A stretch of DNA of 64,000 nt from Pipra filicauda (GCF_003945595.2 NW_024104284.1:2231377-2295376); one strand, 5' to 3'; positions 14,901 through 29,945 are shown, counted from the first letter of the stretch. Program-made: numbers and translations. Notes: generated by a model not told the origin, from the sequence alone.

Positions 14901-17900
14901 TTAGGTTCTCCACTGATGCATAAACTAAACAAAAAAGACAACCTTACTTGTTTCAGAAAGCTTTATTAGAATAGGAATCTTTGAAGACAAACACAAAAGA
15001 TTCTAATATGTTTAGATTTTATAATGTAAACAACTAATTTAATGCATCACTAGCAATATACAATAGTCGCCATCTTGCAACATGAATGCAAGGAAGAAAC
15101 TGATGTAATCTGTGAGATATTTCAAAATAATTAATTTGAGAATAAAAAAAGAACTTTTATTGTGTAAACTCTCCCTGTTTGCCTTTTTAAAAAAGATCAG
15201 AAAACTGCAGCACTTGAACCTTTGCTAAATGAAGGTAACAAGCAATCTTTTGAACTGGCCTCTAAGAATGTGTAATTGCCTGAGAAAGGGTATTTGATCA
15301 AAAGCGTTTTAAGCGTTACTTATCAGGAGAGTTCCAAAAACCTCAAGATCCAGTTTATATAAATGAGGGCCAAGAAACTTTCAGATTATCTTAAAGTAGT
15401 TTGACATGTATAAATTGTGTCTAAATTTGCCAGCATGTCAGCCTTCTTTGCTAGTATTTTTGTTCTGAAAGGGCAAATGGGATTTTAAGCGCTTTTTGGT
15501 CAAACCAACGTTTGATGCCTCCTTTTAATTCCCCTAATGCTTTCTCAAGCTCATATCTTCTTGCTTAACTATTTTGCATCTTATAAAATTATAGCAAACA
15601 TGTCTTTCCCATTTTTTTTCCTATTATTTTCCTCACAAGTAAGGACAGACACATGATGACAAAAAAAAGGTTCTACGCATTGATCCTTATTTACATTTTA
15701 TTTAATTTGAAAGAATGATCCTGTTTTGTGGCACATTCCAAAATCAAGCCTCAGGTTCTGCAGTATTATCAGCATTGATGAACTGAGGCACCCTGGGAAG
15801 CTCCACTCACATGCACAAAACTTTACATATGCCCAGCTCCCCCCTAAATGACTGACAGTGTATTATTATACTACTTCACATCAATGACAATGGGGTATTG
15901 AATCAAACATGACAACATAAAAATCTCCTCCATTCATAATTTCATACAGCATGCCGCGCTAGAAAAAACTACCCCAATTACTCAAAACGATGTTAAAGTA
16001 TGAAATATTTAGGCAGTAGTCTGAAATAGGACTGACTTGATGAACAGCCCACTATTTTGAAGTAATTTCTAATCAGGTATTCTATGACCTCACAAATCAG
16101 CTAAAATCTTTACATTAGTGGGATAAGCCTTGTAACCAGTATCAGCAAAAGGTGTGATTTTTATCTAAGTGGCTGAGCATGGGGGGTACAGGGATGGCTC
16201 AGAGCCCCTCTGCTATCAGCACACAGAGACTTGAGCCTTCGGCACTTGTCTTACTTTATCAAGCAGCCAGTATAAGAAATTCAGTGCAGCAGATGGCAAG
16301 ATGTCCTTTATGAATCCATGCAATGTAACGAAGTTTTAAAAATCTTGAAGCAAATGTAAAGTTCCTTAAGAGACTGAAGAGCTAAATGCCAAGGAAGGGA
16401 AGCTCTTGTTTTGTCTGCAGGTTATGCTTAGAAGAACTACATGTGGGAAGAAGAAGATATTGTTTTGGGTGCCACTGGGGACTCCATTTGAACATGTCTT
16501 ACTACCTTAAATTGCCTTTGTAGCCTGACCTGCCAGTCGCTGCTCCAGGTCCATGTAGCAACTTCCAACCATGAGGAAGCACACGGCTGGGAGGTTTGAA
16601 CAATGCCACCACCAGCTGGATATGTACTGGTGGCAGGGATGGGGTTTGCTGTAGAGCAAAGTAAGCATATTCTTCCTGAAAAATAGGATGGATGTTCTGC
16701 ATTTTGAGCTGTAGATAACTTCAGAAACTTGGAAGTTATCTGTTATAGTTTGTTTAGCTTTGTCCATTTGTGGGGAAAAACAAAGGGCAGGACTCTCTTG
16801 ATGGTCAATACTGGACTGCAAAAAAATCATAGCTTAAGCTTCTTCAACTCCTAGGAGGATATGAATCCTTCTTTTCATGCTTCAGAAAAGGGGGGTTAAT
16901 ACAAAATGAGAATTCCCCCAAACTTTTCTGCTCATGAAGTTTTATTGAACAAACTGTTCAGTTAAAAAAGAGGATTGCACTTTGGTTACCACTTTGTGTT
17001 CCTGTGGCTACCCAGCTATGCTGCTCTGTAGCACAAGGAAGGTTCCCAAAGAGGGTTCATGGTCCTGTAGAGACAAGCATAGAATAAAATTTACATCTTC
17101 TACACCTTGCATGAGTGCGTGAACTCCTGAGTTTATCATCTTTCCCACCAGTTTTGTGAATCTCAGCCATTTTCCTAGTTTCATTACAAATGCCCAAGTA
17201 CAAAATTAATTATTTTTTTTGGCTGGAAGTATTTTTTCTTTATTTTGGACCAATTTTAACTGGTGTTTTTTCGAGGGGATAAAGGATGAGAGAGGAGATT
17301 TTGGACTGTAAAATCAATTATTTGTACAGCCGCAAGGATCTGTGGAAAACTAGGTCTCACAGTCTCTCTAATGATGGGAAAGAGAAAGAATGAATATGAA
17401 GAAATATTGATAAAATTTAAAGTTTAACTTGAGTTCACTGTTTTGGTTTTGCTTGATACCTCTATTTTAGTGTTTATTATCTCAAGTCCTGGATCCTTGA
17501 GAGAATGAGTTACTTGGAAGCAGTCTTACATTTAGCATATGTGAAGGATCTTGCTGGAATGAAGCATTAGTACTGGAACACAGACAGTCTGTAAGGGCTA
17601 TGAAATGAAGGACACAAGTACATGTGGAGCTTCTGGGGATGCAGAAACTCCTGTATCAAGTGAGGATATTGCACATTTGTTGCTTTGAAGAGAAGGCTAG
17701 TTGGTGACTCCTTCCTCTCTCAAACAGTGGATGTTCTGACTTGACAATCTGAGAAACCCAATCCTCCAGCAATCCTACCTCTGCCAAGAAAAGACATGAG
17801 TTTGCCTACAACAGCCTGAGGAAGGTTCTTCAGCACTAAAAACATGGGCCAAGCTACATAGAGACGAGTGTATAAGTTATGTAGACACAACAGGTGACAG

Positions 17901-19831
17901 GAGCTTGCTGTGGGAATGTGGCACTGGAAGACTGTCCAAGTTTACAGAAGTGCTTAGACAAGCCCACCACCAAGGCTGGTTATGTTGTGTAGACAAAAAG
18001 AAGGAAAAGTTGTTTAAACTCTGAACAGGTAGTCAGAGGAAAATTGTACTGATTCGATGAAACTGAAGTGGTAGCAGAGAGGAGTGCTCAGTTTTGTTAT
18101 CCCACTGTATTTCACAGTACATAAGCTTGGCTATTTCCCTGTAATTACTTATGATACTTGACCTCATTTATTTCCCTTTAAGTCTATTGTCAGAGCACTC
18201 ATTATGAGATCCTGGCTTCTTGAAATAAATCCTTGAAATGAAGGAGTGTAGGATGTCAAATTTCATTTCTACTTGCACTGTGTAGATCAAGGGGTTTATG
18301 ATGATTGTGCAAACCAAAAAATTTGAAATTTCATTTGTACTAGGTGCATGCATACAGCCAGCCATGTGATATTATTTCAAGAGAAGTGGAAAAATTAGGT
18401 GGCAAACACAATTTTGGCAAAAGAACAGTTCTTCAGATGCCACATGTGCAAATCATTATTTTGTCTTGTAGAACGGTTAAGGAAATGTATTTTGAAATGG
18501 CAATTATATAATTAAGAGTCTTAAGCAACTTCACTGAATGACAAGTGATTAAACACATATCAACAAACAGATATAGCATTACTTTGATTAGTGTGTGGAA
18601 AATGCCACAGAATAACTTTGGCAAGCACAGACTGAGCAATAAAGTTGAGTGTATGTTTTCCTAACAGCTTTCTCTGTCTAAAATGGAGGTGCCTACAAAA
18701 TAGGCAGTTGAGTTTTGACTGTTAGTTTTAATTCATAACTTTGAAAAGCTTTACCAGCCCTAGAAATTAAAATGAACACGGCTACTAAAATTAAAATGCT
18801 GCATGTCAGTGGTCAAGATGAAAAATCTAGATCTTTGTCAATCCCAACTGCAAGACAAGCTAGTGAGGGGATGGGGGGGGCTCCATTCACTTGATTTGTG
18901 CTTCTATCTCTGTTACCAACTTTTGTCTAGTAGGTGTATGTCTATCCATTTTTAACTGTTAAGTAGGAGAAAAACCTACCTCTGTTGTCTTCTCTCTGTC
19001 TTTTCCTTACAGAGAAAAAGGTGTTAGATTTCTTGATAATATAAGTGGGCTGAATCTCCTGCTGCAGTGTGACAAGGCAGAAAACTAACTGACACTTAGT
19101 TTCTCCAAACTTCTCCAATACCTTTTTCTTTCAAGCTTTTTCCCTTCCCTAATAGCCAGAGTAGCAAGCAAATTCAAGATTCTTACATTTCACCATTGTC
19201 CAGCTGAGCCTGAAGTAACGGCAAAACAAACCAAACCAGAAACAGATTGCAAACCAAGGATAGAGAACAGCTGGCCTTTGGTCCATGGAAGATTGGCTCA
19301 CTGCATGTTGTTAATGCCTTTCTTTCCACTTCCACATGTTACACTGCACTGAAAGCCTCCTAAGGTATTTTAATACAAGTAACTACTAAGGGTGCAGTTC
19401 CAATACAGCTAAACTTCTGCAGGTTAGGGCTGCTATGACCCTGCTCTTCCTCCCTCCTTCTGCATGCCATCCCTGTTCTCCTCTTCATGCTGGATCATGC
19501 TACTGCACAGTGAACAGCTTTAAGGGTACTAAAGAGGACAAACATTTCTACAAGAAAATCACTTCTTCAAGTGACATTTTACAAGATGGGTAAGCCGAGG
19601 CAATAGCTTGCTACTGTGGAAGGGGACTAGCTACCCCTCCTCTCCTCTTGGCTGGGCAGTCCTGATGTCTCCCTTGTTTCAGCTCTGGTACTCATCTAAG
19701 TCCCAGTGGATCATTTCAACTCACTGAGCTGGCTGAACACTTGAGTTTATACCTAGTTCAGCAGTTTAGTAAGCAGACAGGACTGGAAATGAAGGAAACA
19801 GGAAAGAACAACCAAGGTAGAGTCTCTTACC
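2939..19831. other. Long intronic stretch, no gene or clear repeat seen
   Basis: About 17 kb of AT-rich DNA without a supported exon, RNA gene or young mobile element. Open frames of 60-107 codons (for example at 14421-14735 plus and 16507-16830 minus) have no flanking splice sites that I trust. It contains A-tracts (8338-8351, 15662-15669), T-rich patches (9601-9635) and more complex patches at 7905-8150 and 8960-9090 that look less degenerate than their surroundings. Confidence 0.55.
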
Positions 19832-19954
19832 TTGAAAATATTCCACAGCTGCCTGGACACGGGCCTGTTCTAGGTGGCCCTGCTTGAGCAGGGACCTTGG
19901 ACCGGATGACTTCCAGTGGTTCCTTCCCACCTCAACCATTTTGTGATCCTGTGA
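19832..19954 (+). mobile_element. CR1 LINE 3' end, short fragment
   Basis: The sequence runs through the characteristic CR1 tail: a segment like GACCCTGCTTGAGCAGGG (here with GGCCCTG), then GGACCGGATGACTTCC, then a stretch ending CATTTTGTGATCCTGTGA. Only the 3' untranslated end is present, and no coding part remains. Confidence 0.85.
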
Positions 19955-21019
19955 ACCTCACCACTCTTGCAAAACCTCACTGGTAGTGGTCATGAGGATA
20001 TTTCACCTTTTTTTTTTCCCAACAGAGTGGGAAACAGCCCTCAAAACATACATGGTCTCTGCTTGTCATCAGTTACACACCAAGCATGTAAGATAGGCAG
20101 AGACTGAAACAGTAGCATTTCATACCCTGCTGACACTGCTGTGTAAACAAACGCAGAGCACTGCATACACAGAACACTGAAAAATCCTATTATGCATCTT
20201 CAGGAAGAGGCAGTCACATTGGGAAGCTCAGGAAGCTCTGAATGAGAGCACTGAAAGGGTCTGGCAAGGACATAGTCGTGCCTTCGTTTGCATTTTTTTT
20301 CCCCATTTGGCAGTTAATTAATAACTCACTTTTTGAAAATGGAAGATTACAAATCCCAAACAAATATTTGATCTTGGGCTCATCAAGGAAAACTTCAGCA
20401 GCTGCCAGGGAAAAGCAAATGTTCTGTCACGTACATCCAGAACAAGATAATGAGAAACAGAAGATGAAGAATACGGAGAGAATGTACCAACACTTCCACA
20501 CACAGTCGTGGGGAGCAAAGCAGATTAGGAAAAAGTACCAAATAGCAGACAACAACCCAGTGAGCCTAACTAAAACCTGATGGGATGACTCCTGACTGCA
20601 ACGTCAACCTAAGAGACAGAGGAGTGAAGCGTGGTGCCATATACCAAAAGCAGTTTATATTTCTGTCCCACATGAACTGTGTCTCTTTTGGAGTGCTGAG
20701 CAGTCAGCTGTGGCCATGCCTGACCCATACCCTGAAGGGTATGGAGATATCAAGAAGGCAGCTGCCAGTGAGACCGCATTGGCAGGAGGAGACCTAGTAG
20801 TGTTTTCACAAGGTCAGGTAGGAGTCCTGATGCTGAAGGGGCTGTAATGGAATTGCCAAGCTGTGGGAAAACTGCTAGAACGTTTTTACTGAGTAAAACT
20901 ATAGTTTTATCATTTTATTGAAGAAGCCACCTTGGAGAAATGATAACTGCATTTACAATAAATAAAGTAGAAATGAGCTGACAAGTGAAGTGCATAACAT
21001 CAGCTAAGAAAAAAAACCC

Positions 21020-21063
21020 AAAAAACAAACAAACAAACAAACAAACAAACAAAAAAAAAAAAA
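21020..21063 (+). repeat. (CAAA)n microsatellite with A tail
   Basis: Seven to eight tandem CAAA units followed by about thirteen A residues. The A-rich tail could be the end of an unrecognised retroposed sequence, but the bases before it match nothing I know. Confidence 0.9.
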
Positions 21064-24000
21064 GGAAAAAGAATACATGTCTTTTTTAAAGAAAATCCTA
21101 AAAATTTTTCATTTTTTTTACTATGTCCAGGACACAAAAACCCAGTGTGAAGTAAATCCGAACATACTAATTTCTCCCTAGAAAAAATTAATTTTAAGCA
21201 GGAATTAATATAGTGTCCAGTAAATCATCTGTTTCTCTGATGCGGAAAGGTATCTTAACAAAAAATGCAACCCCATTCATCTTTTCTGGTTATAGCATTG
21301 GACAAACTCTTATCCTCTGCATACTCACTGACTACCTGTTTAGTTCATTTGGCTTTTGTAAATTCCCTGGATGTTGCCTCCTGAGCATGCTGTACAAACA
21401 ATTCTCAGACCATAACAAATACAGATATGCGGACCTTCACATGTATCATGCATTTGCTGTTACAAGGTTCTTCTCAAACCTTAATGCCCCAAGCATCTTC
21501 CCCTGAGCCATCTCTGAGGTTTTTTGTCCCTTGAGAGCTACTCCTGCCTTTCTTGTACTGAAATGACCTCAGGAGCTGCTCACATCTGGGCATCACCGCT
21601 CTGTTAACCCTGCCCAGAAATGCCTGTTTGCAGGCCAACAATGATGGTTTGCTACATGCCACATTGCAGTTTGCTTACCACTGCTGTCAAGCTTTCCATC
21701 AGTGATTTCTGAAACTGCTGAGCGTGGCATCTTCCTTTCAGTACAGCCCCTCCCTGCTGGGCTCTCTCATCAAGTCTATCTTATCAGTAGCTCTTCCACT
21801 TCTACAATTTCTGCCCCCGCTCATTCTCCTTCCAGCTATTTTTATACTTGAAAATTAAAGTGTTATTAGTGGTAGATTTATATACAATATTAAACAATTG
21901 CTATCTGTCCTACAGAATAAAAGTATTTTATTCTATGCATTGCAAAACACAGGAGAGTTCTAAAAATACGGTCTAACATACAACACAAATATAATGGATA
22001 GCATTAAGAACGCAAGAAATAAAAATATAGGCATAAAAGATTCATTGTCATCACTTTAACAGCATATCTCATTGGGACTACTAGGTGAAATAAAGAGCAG
22101 AAATCAGTAACAAGCAAACGGACAGTATAGCCAGCTCCAAAAAACATGCATATGTTAAAACCTCCAAAATCATCAAAAAGTATTAAAATAATGAGACTTT
22201 AATAAAATGCACTGCTCTTTGATCTGTCTCCTGAAACTGAAGTAGAGAACTGGTCACTCCTCAATGAACATCAAGTTACTAGGAGTTAAAAATCAATTTT
22301 ACAGACAGAGTACTCCATGGCAAGCATTCAAAATCTCAAAATGGGCCTAAGTTGTTTTTTCTCATCACTAGGACCAACTTTTAAATAATTTTATTTAAAA
22401 ATGAATGCTCATACTTTCAAATTGCCTGCTGTTCAGCAAGCCTTAAGAATGCACTCAAGATGTTTTTTCTTTCACAGCTATGACAACCACAGGGGTGTGA
22501 TATGCCTGAAGAAGAGCTCTACAGTCACTCAGAGCTGAAACATTCAGAAAAACAGCAACTATTATAAAGACGCCAAGGATGGTAAGATTGCAAGTTTCTA
22601 AAATATACATGCAAACATGGAAGCTGAGTCTGACATTGGCTTGTTCAAGATGTAGCAGAGCTATGTCACTTCTTAGATTGAAACTATGTCTCAGGCCACC
22701 TTGTTTGACACAGCCTATCAAATTTAACCTAGCTATCATTACTGTAACTCCAATAATATCTACTGAGTGAAGTACATCTACAAGAACTTCATGGTATTGA
22801 CTAGAATCCTTTAGGGGAAATAGAAATCTCTATTTCCTTCAACAGTTTGAAATACATCTTCTAACAAATAGTTTTTAGTATGCCTGTGCTCGAGAATTTG
22901 AAAAACTCTTCATGTAACACAGTTTGCTAAAACGGTAAGATATTTATCTGCATCAGTAACAAGCAATTCAGGTTTCAATACTTCGAGACCCAGGCAAAAC
23001 TCTCTAAGACTTTCAGACTAAGCAGTAGAGAAGATGTTTGGTTTTTTGGTGGTGTTTTTGATCATCTGCTTAGCTCTAACTTTCTCTGTTTATCCCACTC
23101 CTAAGGCCTTTAGACAGTCGCTGCCCCATTTCTCTACACTTTCTTAGTTTTCTGCTTCATCACACCTATTTTTGCTTATATAGCCTCCTATCTATGAATT
23201 TTTCCCTTTTCTGTCTCCCACTTGTAATACCTTGAATTTTCTCAGTGACACAAACAAAAAAACTACCAGGACTTACTTTCTGTTATTTTAAATCACACAC
23301 TTTCAATTCATTCCTCAGCTTCACATTATATGCTCGAAGCCCATCATAAGTCCTGAGAATAGATTGCCTCCAGTGCCACAGCAAGGTAAAAAATACCAGG
23401 CTTCACTACCATTAAGGTTTGATTAATAAAATCACTAGTAAGTAGTGACCGTTTTAACTAAAAACTGCCTGTAGCTAAATTTCACTGAAAAAAACCTCCA
23501 AAGAATAGTTGCCATTAAGGAAAGAGAAATTTGTAATTATGGTCAGATAATGGGATACAGAAAATATAAAAAGAAAATTAAAAAAAAAAATTTAAAGAAA
23601 TCATTCAGGAAAAAAAAATAATTCTAAACCCTATTAAATTTCTACTGAAGAAGTTGGCACACCTGAATACAAGACCTAACAAAACATGTGGCAGGACAGA
23701 CCACAGTGGTGCTTTAGGAATGTTTCCCTTCTTTTGCCAAAAGAAAAATGAAAGATCAGCAATTGCTTCCACAATACTGCTTCATGAGCAAATGAGATAT
23801 GCCTTGTCAATCAGACATTTGAAATACACACTAATTAGTGTATCAGTATGATATGTTTATATTAATCTGAAATTGCTCAGATGAAGTATGTGGGGAAAAT
23901 ATTTGAACTCATTAAAATCACAAGCTAAACCAATCTAAAGAATGAAAACTCCCTACAGAGGTACAGGAAAAGAGCAAGGGACTTGAAAAACTGCTGTGTC

Positions 24001-24173
24001 AAGTCTTGGCATATTTGAAAAAGCCAGATAATATACTTATATGGGATTTTAACGACTTTGGTATCTACTGGGTAAAAAATCTCCTACTGGATATGAGTAG
24101 AGAGACACATTACAAAAGACAAGTTCAATCTAAAAGGTATTCTATGGTGCTGGAGATGCCATTGACAACATGG

Positions 24174-24229
24174 TTTTCTTTTTTTTTTCTTTTTTTTTTC
24201 TTTTAATTTCTATTTCTTTTTTTTTTTTA
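24174..24229 (+). repeat. T-rich low-complexity tract
   Basis: Runs of T broken by single C residues and one short AATTTCTA interruption. On the minus (STAU2 sense) strand it is an A/G-rich tract. Confidence 0.9.
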
Positions 24230-27200
24230 TCAAGGTACATGATCAGTTACCACATACCACAGTACTGTGGTTCTTCTGCCACAATATAGTGACAAATCTG
24301 GTATATAGCTTTTTTATTAGATATTCTCACACAACAGATTTCAACCCTTTCCCACAAAATATTTCAGAGTCTCATTCAGTTTTCCATAAAAAACTCTAGA
24401 AATTATAGAATCAATATTTTAGAATGAGTGTGACAAAAAATATCTTCATAAGCACAAAAATAGACAATTCCTGAAGTCAAATTATGCCAGGCCTCACAGC
24501 TGACACAAATCACTATGTCACCAATGAAATCACAAGCTTCCAGGTGACTAGCCCATCCTAATCAATGTACAATACTACAGAGACAATTTAAAATTGACAG
24601 ATTACGTAAGTCAAAGAAGATTTTCTAGAATTTGTTTTATATCGTATGGATATCTTACACTTTTTTAGCAAGACTTTAAAATGTGAATAACTTCAGCTTA
24701 ACAAAGGTACAGCAGTTCTCTCTCCTGTTTTTATAAGAATAATCACTATTTCAAATAAACCTACTGTGAGGGCAATTGTAGCAAACAAGGGAAATCATAC
24801 CAATCACACAGGAACAAGAAAGAAAAGGGGACTTTTCCTTTTGTTAGTCCATTAATAGCTCTAATTTTGTCATCAACTTATTAATTTCAGTGCCTGACAA
24901 ACACTGGATTTGCTAATGATTTTCTCTATTTATTCAGGCAATGGCAAATGATGTTTTAATCCAGTCCTGCTACCCCCCTTATCAAAAACAACCAGTCACC
25001 AGCATCCTTCTTCCCCAGAAAATGAAATTCCTTTGACATTTAGGAAAGGGATGAGCAGAAATTTGTGTGTCCAGTATTTTCTTTTGCTCTCAGCTCAGAC
25101 AAAATCTTTGCAAAAATGATTTGGGTTCAAGTAACACAACAACTACCCCATCACGCAATAGCAAAACATTTTTCTTTCCATTTTAAGAACCCTGTGGAAA
25201 ATTGCATAACTAAAACCAATGATGAACATATTTTAAACTTCAAATTGAAGCAAGATGAGAGAATTCTAGCTACATAATGGCCCAAGCAAACTTAATTGGT
25301 ACCTATTTGCAAACATGATATGATAAAATCTTTATCTATGTGATTTTTATGAATTTTTTTTTTCTTCCCAGAAGAATGTCCTGTTTGGAGCACTGAACGG
25401 GTGCATTTGGGATCAAACTAATGCTGCACATCTGGAATTTCCTAATTTCTAGGTGCTTGACTTTGCAGGCTCAATACAACTTTTTCATTTGGAAGTCTTA
25501 AATATATAATTATTCAGATGGCTTAAATGTGCTTTTTGCTTACAAAGTCTTTTTTTCTGTTTACATATCATACTCTAGCCTAAATAAATTTTAAGACAAA
25601 GGCCAAGCTGGCTGGTAGCCCAGAGTGTAGTTGTTACCAAATTGACAGGGACCACCTTAAATTCATTGAAATGTCTAAATATCATACTTGTGTTATAACT
25701 ATACTTTAAGAGCCTGTCTTTACTGAAAGAAAAATGGAGCGGCTTTAGAACAGCATAAACAAGTTGCTGGATGAAATGAGAATTGAATGTCAAAGTACGG
25801 TCTGACTTACCACAGCTCTCCATTACTGTAAAACATCAAACACTTAAGGGCAGGAAGTATCCTCATGTTACCATGTAAATAACTAATGGGCTTAGTTCAT
25901 GTTAACAACTAACTTAGGAACTTCCAATAAAAAACCCACCAAACACAAACATGACTAAGAGCGTCTGAAACTTCCCCAAAAGTAACTAATTCTGCTAACT
26001 CTTAAGGTGACCTTCCTTTTTTTCTCAAAGAATCTCGCATAGAGTCTGATAAAATATATGGTAAATGTGAACATAGTAAAATTTAAAGACGGCCTGTAAA
26101 GGCAAGTAAACATGGTAATTTTTTCTAATCTACTGAAAATATGAAAGCTGCAAGGATTGGTTTAATGTTTAATGTTCTACATGTCCTGTTTTGCTCTTAA
26201 AACTTTCAGAGTATCAAAGTCTTGTCTTCCTTTTATACATAAGAGTATTGGTGGACAAGACAACTAGAATGGAAGCCCCCCTCAGCTCCCATATGAAGCA
26301 GCAGGGTGACAAATTATTAACATTGAGCCTTTTTCTTTTCTTCTGGCTTTTTGCCAGAATCTTGAATTAAATGTTTTATCAACAGCCAAACAAAATGGGA
26401 GTTTTACACAGTCTGATTAAAAATGCCTTTCCCCTCTCAAATGCCAGTTTCTTGTGACAGATGATGGCTAGAGATGATGGCTTCATCTCTCTGCTTTTCC
26501 AACTACTCACAATCTTCTAGCAAAAATAGGATAGACAAGACCTGATACATACATAAGACTGAACAAAACCTTTGTATAAACCTTACATCTGACTTTAAAA
26601 CTAAAGCAAGTTCTTCAGGCTTTCCTAATGTGTCTTAAAAATACGGAAAAGGCAATACAGTTTTGTCTCCATGTCACTCAGATCTAATCAGGATTTTACT
26701 AGGGCAAGATAGGCAAATCCCAGTGACAAGAGCATGCCATATGAAAAACACAAGATGTGTCGAAATTTAAAATTCACTAATGCTGACATTCTGGCCTTAC
26801 CAGATATTAATAAAATTACAAGAGTGTGGGGTGAAGGTATTATACCTGGTCATGGCTGGCTTCAATGGAGCTTCCGATACCTTGGAAAGTCATCTGCACA
26901 GGAGACAGTGTCAAACAGGTCATACACTCTTTGCCATTTTGTCTATCACTGTAGTGTACCTATAACAGAATAACATACGTAATCTGCTAAACACCAGGTT
27001 TGTACAAGGGAGTCATGCTAAAATACTGTCCCTTTTCAACAAGTTTGCAAGAAGAATTCCAGACATTTACATTGAATTCATCTTTAATATAAAACAAGGA
27101 GTGTGTAAAATAGTCTAGATAGTCACATGCTGAACTGGGGCCAAATTTTCCGTGATATGTCTGTTGGATAGTCTTTGAAGTGCTGTGTTCTTCTGAGACC

Positions 27201-29734
27201 TTTCAGACTGAATTCAAGATGTTATATGTATATAAGAATCTAGTTTGAAGTTATAGTTTCCCACCTACATGGCATTTTTAACAGCACATTTTAGCTTAGT
27301 TATAAAACACCCATGTAAATCATTATACCTCCTAAAACTTGGCAATAATAGTTTAAATTTTTCAATTGTAATTCCATTTCTACTAAAATCCACTAACTCC
27401 TTTGACATGGCTAATATGGTATATTTCAATTAAATCAAAATGACAGGATAAAATGGAGAAGAATTCACATTCTTCTTGAGATGTCTAGGCTATCCTTTCC
27501 TAAGAGTGACTCATTCCCTACTGAGGTCAAGTTGCGCGTGTTGAACCTGAATCTTTCATGAAATACAGAGGAAGACAGTGCTTCTACTCGAATTATTCTC
27601 CTTGTTTTCAGGTTCCTCAGATGGTTCTGAAATCCCCTAAAGAAAGGATGGATTTTAATATGATGCGGAAAAATGAAATTAAATGTTGCCAGTGTTTCAT
27701 TATTAAGAACAGGCTGCCACTCATGCTGAATCATTGAAGTATTACAGTTCTCTGCATAGCTCCTGACTTCTAGACAGGCAGATCAAGCACTTTCTTCTGC
27801 AGGAGAGGTGGAATTTAGTTTATGGTGGTAATTTACATTGACTATGTGACCCCTGTCAGAACTGGAAAGAGAGATCAGCTCTGCTGGAGACAGACCTTTT
27901 ATGTTGGTATCTATTTACAGCTGTATGGCTCTCAGGCAAAAGGTACATGGTGAAGCCTCATCTTGACAGGCTAGAGAATAAACTATTATTTCTGAAAACA
28001 ACTAGGAACCATATTAGGTTTATTCCTGTGGAAACAGTTTAGTGACACATATGACAATTGTACACCATGTGTATTAAATCCCCTGTGCCTAACTCTTCTC
28101 TGCCACAGGTGCAAATTTGGAATACTTCAACGGAAGTAAAACCAGTGCAAAACTGGCTGAGTGAGAGGAAAACCAAGTTGGTGCTATGCTTCAGAATTAC
28201 TTTACTGACACCATATTAAACCAGTTTTGCTGTGGCCAAAAGTAAGATACAGAATGCAGAAGTCTTGTGCTGTGTATAGAAATACTGATTTCATTCAGCC
28301 CTTCTTAAAGCTTTCTGGATTACTCCTGTCTCTCTTCCTCTCAACCCCCACAGTATGTACCTACTAAATTGCTTGTGGCTCTCTGCCAGAAAAGCCATAC
28401 TACTTACTTAGAAACCACAAGAGGCCCCTTCACATATACAATGGTTTAACTTTGATTAATTGAAAGAGGTATGAAGGTATGAAATTTGGCTGGCAAATAT
28501 AAACTGAAGTTCTTTAAATGTCAGGAACTACTGTTATGACAAAGGTTTATCAAGCTTCCACAACTATTTCCAAGCTAGATATTCTACTGAGTATGTGTTG
28601 TGGGAATGCAGTGTGGAGAAATGGGGCAGCAAAGGTCAAGAGGATGATTGTGTACTGCAAATGTGACATCACAAAAGGGGCAAAATCTGGTGACCAAGAA
28701 AAGCACATATGGAGAAATGGGAAAATGGTATTTTCTGAACTGTATAGCACATTTGTAGGCTTATTTTTAATGAGAATAATATGAATAAGGTTACAATTTA
28801 CTAACGTCCACTGGAATAAAGCAAGGCTAACAAGCTGAAAGAACAGGAGATATCCAGAGGAAATGTCATTAGTATTACATGACACTACATTATCTACAAT
28901 AGTAGATTTGACTCACACCTACTTTAGTCACACACTGAAATTACAATAAACTCAGAATTTTGGTATCTTTCTAGGCTTAACTTTTCCAAAGGGACTTTAT
29001 GCTGCACTTCTGGCCTCATCTCAACATATCAAGGCCATTACTTTGCAATTTCTTAGACAACAGTCCTCTAATTATCTCTTGTTCTGTTGAAGCAATTGAG
29101 TTGAACCAAAATAAACACTTTCTATGTTAATAATATGAATAGTGATATAAAAAACAAAAGACTGGACTTTGAATGGGACCAGAATAAAACTTTGTCCTTT
29201 CATCAAATCTCTCCAGTCTACAGATTTGTGCAGTCAGCAGAAACATTCAGACTTTTTCTCCTTTTGGCATGCGCACGTACAATTCCCCAGTAATCCTATT
29301 TTATTATTTATCAGTCCAGCTGTTACAGTCTCAAACTATGTTATTCCTTTCTTCTTCAAGTTTGATCTATGATCCAAAGTTTGGGGTTTTTTCCTTTGGT
29401 CAACTAGCAGAATGCCCAAAATAGGCACTCAGAAAGAAATAGCAGTAGTGAAATAACTATCAAATAGCCCAAATAGCAGCAGATACTTCCAGGTTTTCAG
29501 CCAGCAGCATGTTGCAAGTATTTCAGTTTATATGTGCATGCTATTATGACTAACTGTGGGAGGAATCTGAACAACTATAAAACTACTTTAAGAATATCAA
29601 GTCCTCTAAGGCATGGGAACATGAGGGCACAGGAAATACTTGAATCAGTGTACCTGTGATCAAGGAGTGGTGACTGTAGGTTGGCCAAGTGCTCTAATGG
29701 TGATTACATAGCCATTACTGAGATTCATGACGAC

Positions 29735-29945
29735 AATAATAACACTATTCTAAGTTCCTCAGTGCCTCAAGAGTCAGGAGTGATTACCTACAGCTCATCT
29801 CACCACAACTCTGTGAGGCAGATAAGGACGCTTTGTGGATAGGCATTAAATGACTCGTCCAAATTTACTAGGCACTGACTGGAGTGAATGGCAGTGCTAG
29901 GACTAAAACCCATCATTAAGGCCTCTGGCCTAATCACAATTGGTC
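29735..29945 (+). mobile_element. MIR-like SINE relic
   Basis: The order of motifs follows a MIR core: TTCTAAG, CACAACTCTGTGAGGCAGAT, then AAATGACTCGTCCAA, then GGCAGTGCTAGGACTAAAACCCA and a CTCTGGCCTAATCAC tail. Every block is degraded, as expected of a very old insertion. This is recognition by eye from remembered MIR structure, and a related amniote SINE is possible. Confidence 0.6.

Larger units (their letters stand above)
19955..29734. other. Intronic stretch with simple repeats, no gene seen
   Basis: No exon, RNA gene or recognisable transposon was found. Simple sequence at 21020-21063 and 24174-24229 is listed separately. The 111-112-codon open frames at 20242-20580 (plus) and 28550-28885 (minus) have no family resemblance and no convincing splice sites. 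Confidence 0.55.

Noticed and set aside
20242..20580. 112-codon plus-strand frame as a gene
   Set aside because: No similarity that I recognise, and a comparable open frame runs antisense. Chance length for this window.
28550..28885. 111-codon minus-strand frame as a STAU2 alternative exon
   Set aside because: It does not resemble Staufen and has no convincing acceptor/donor pair.
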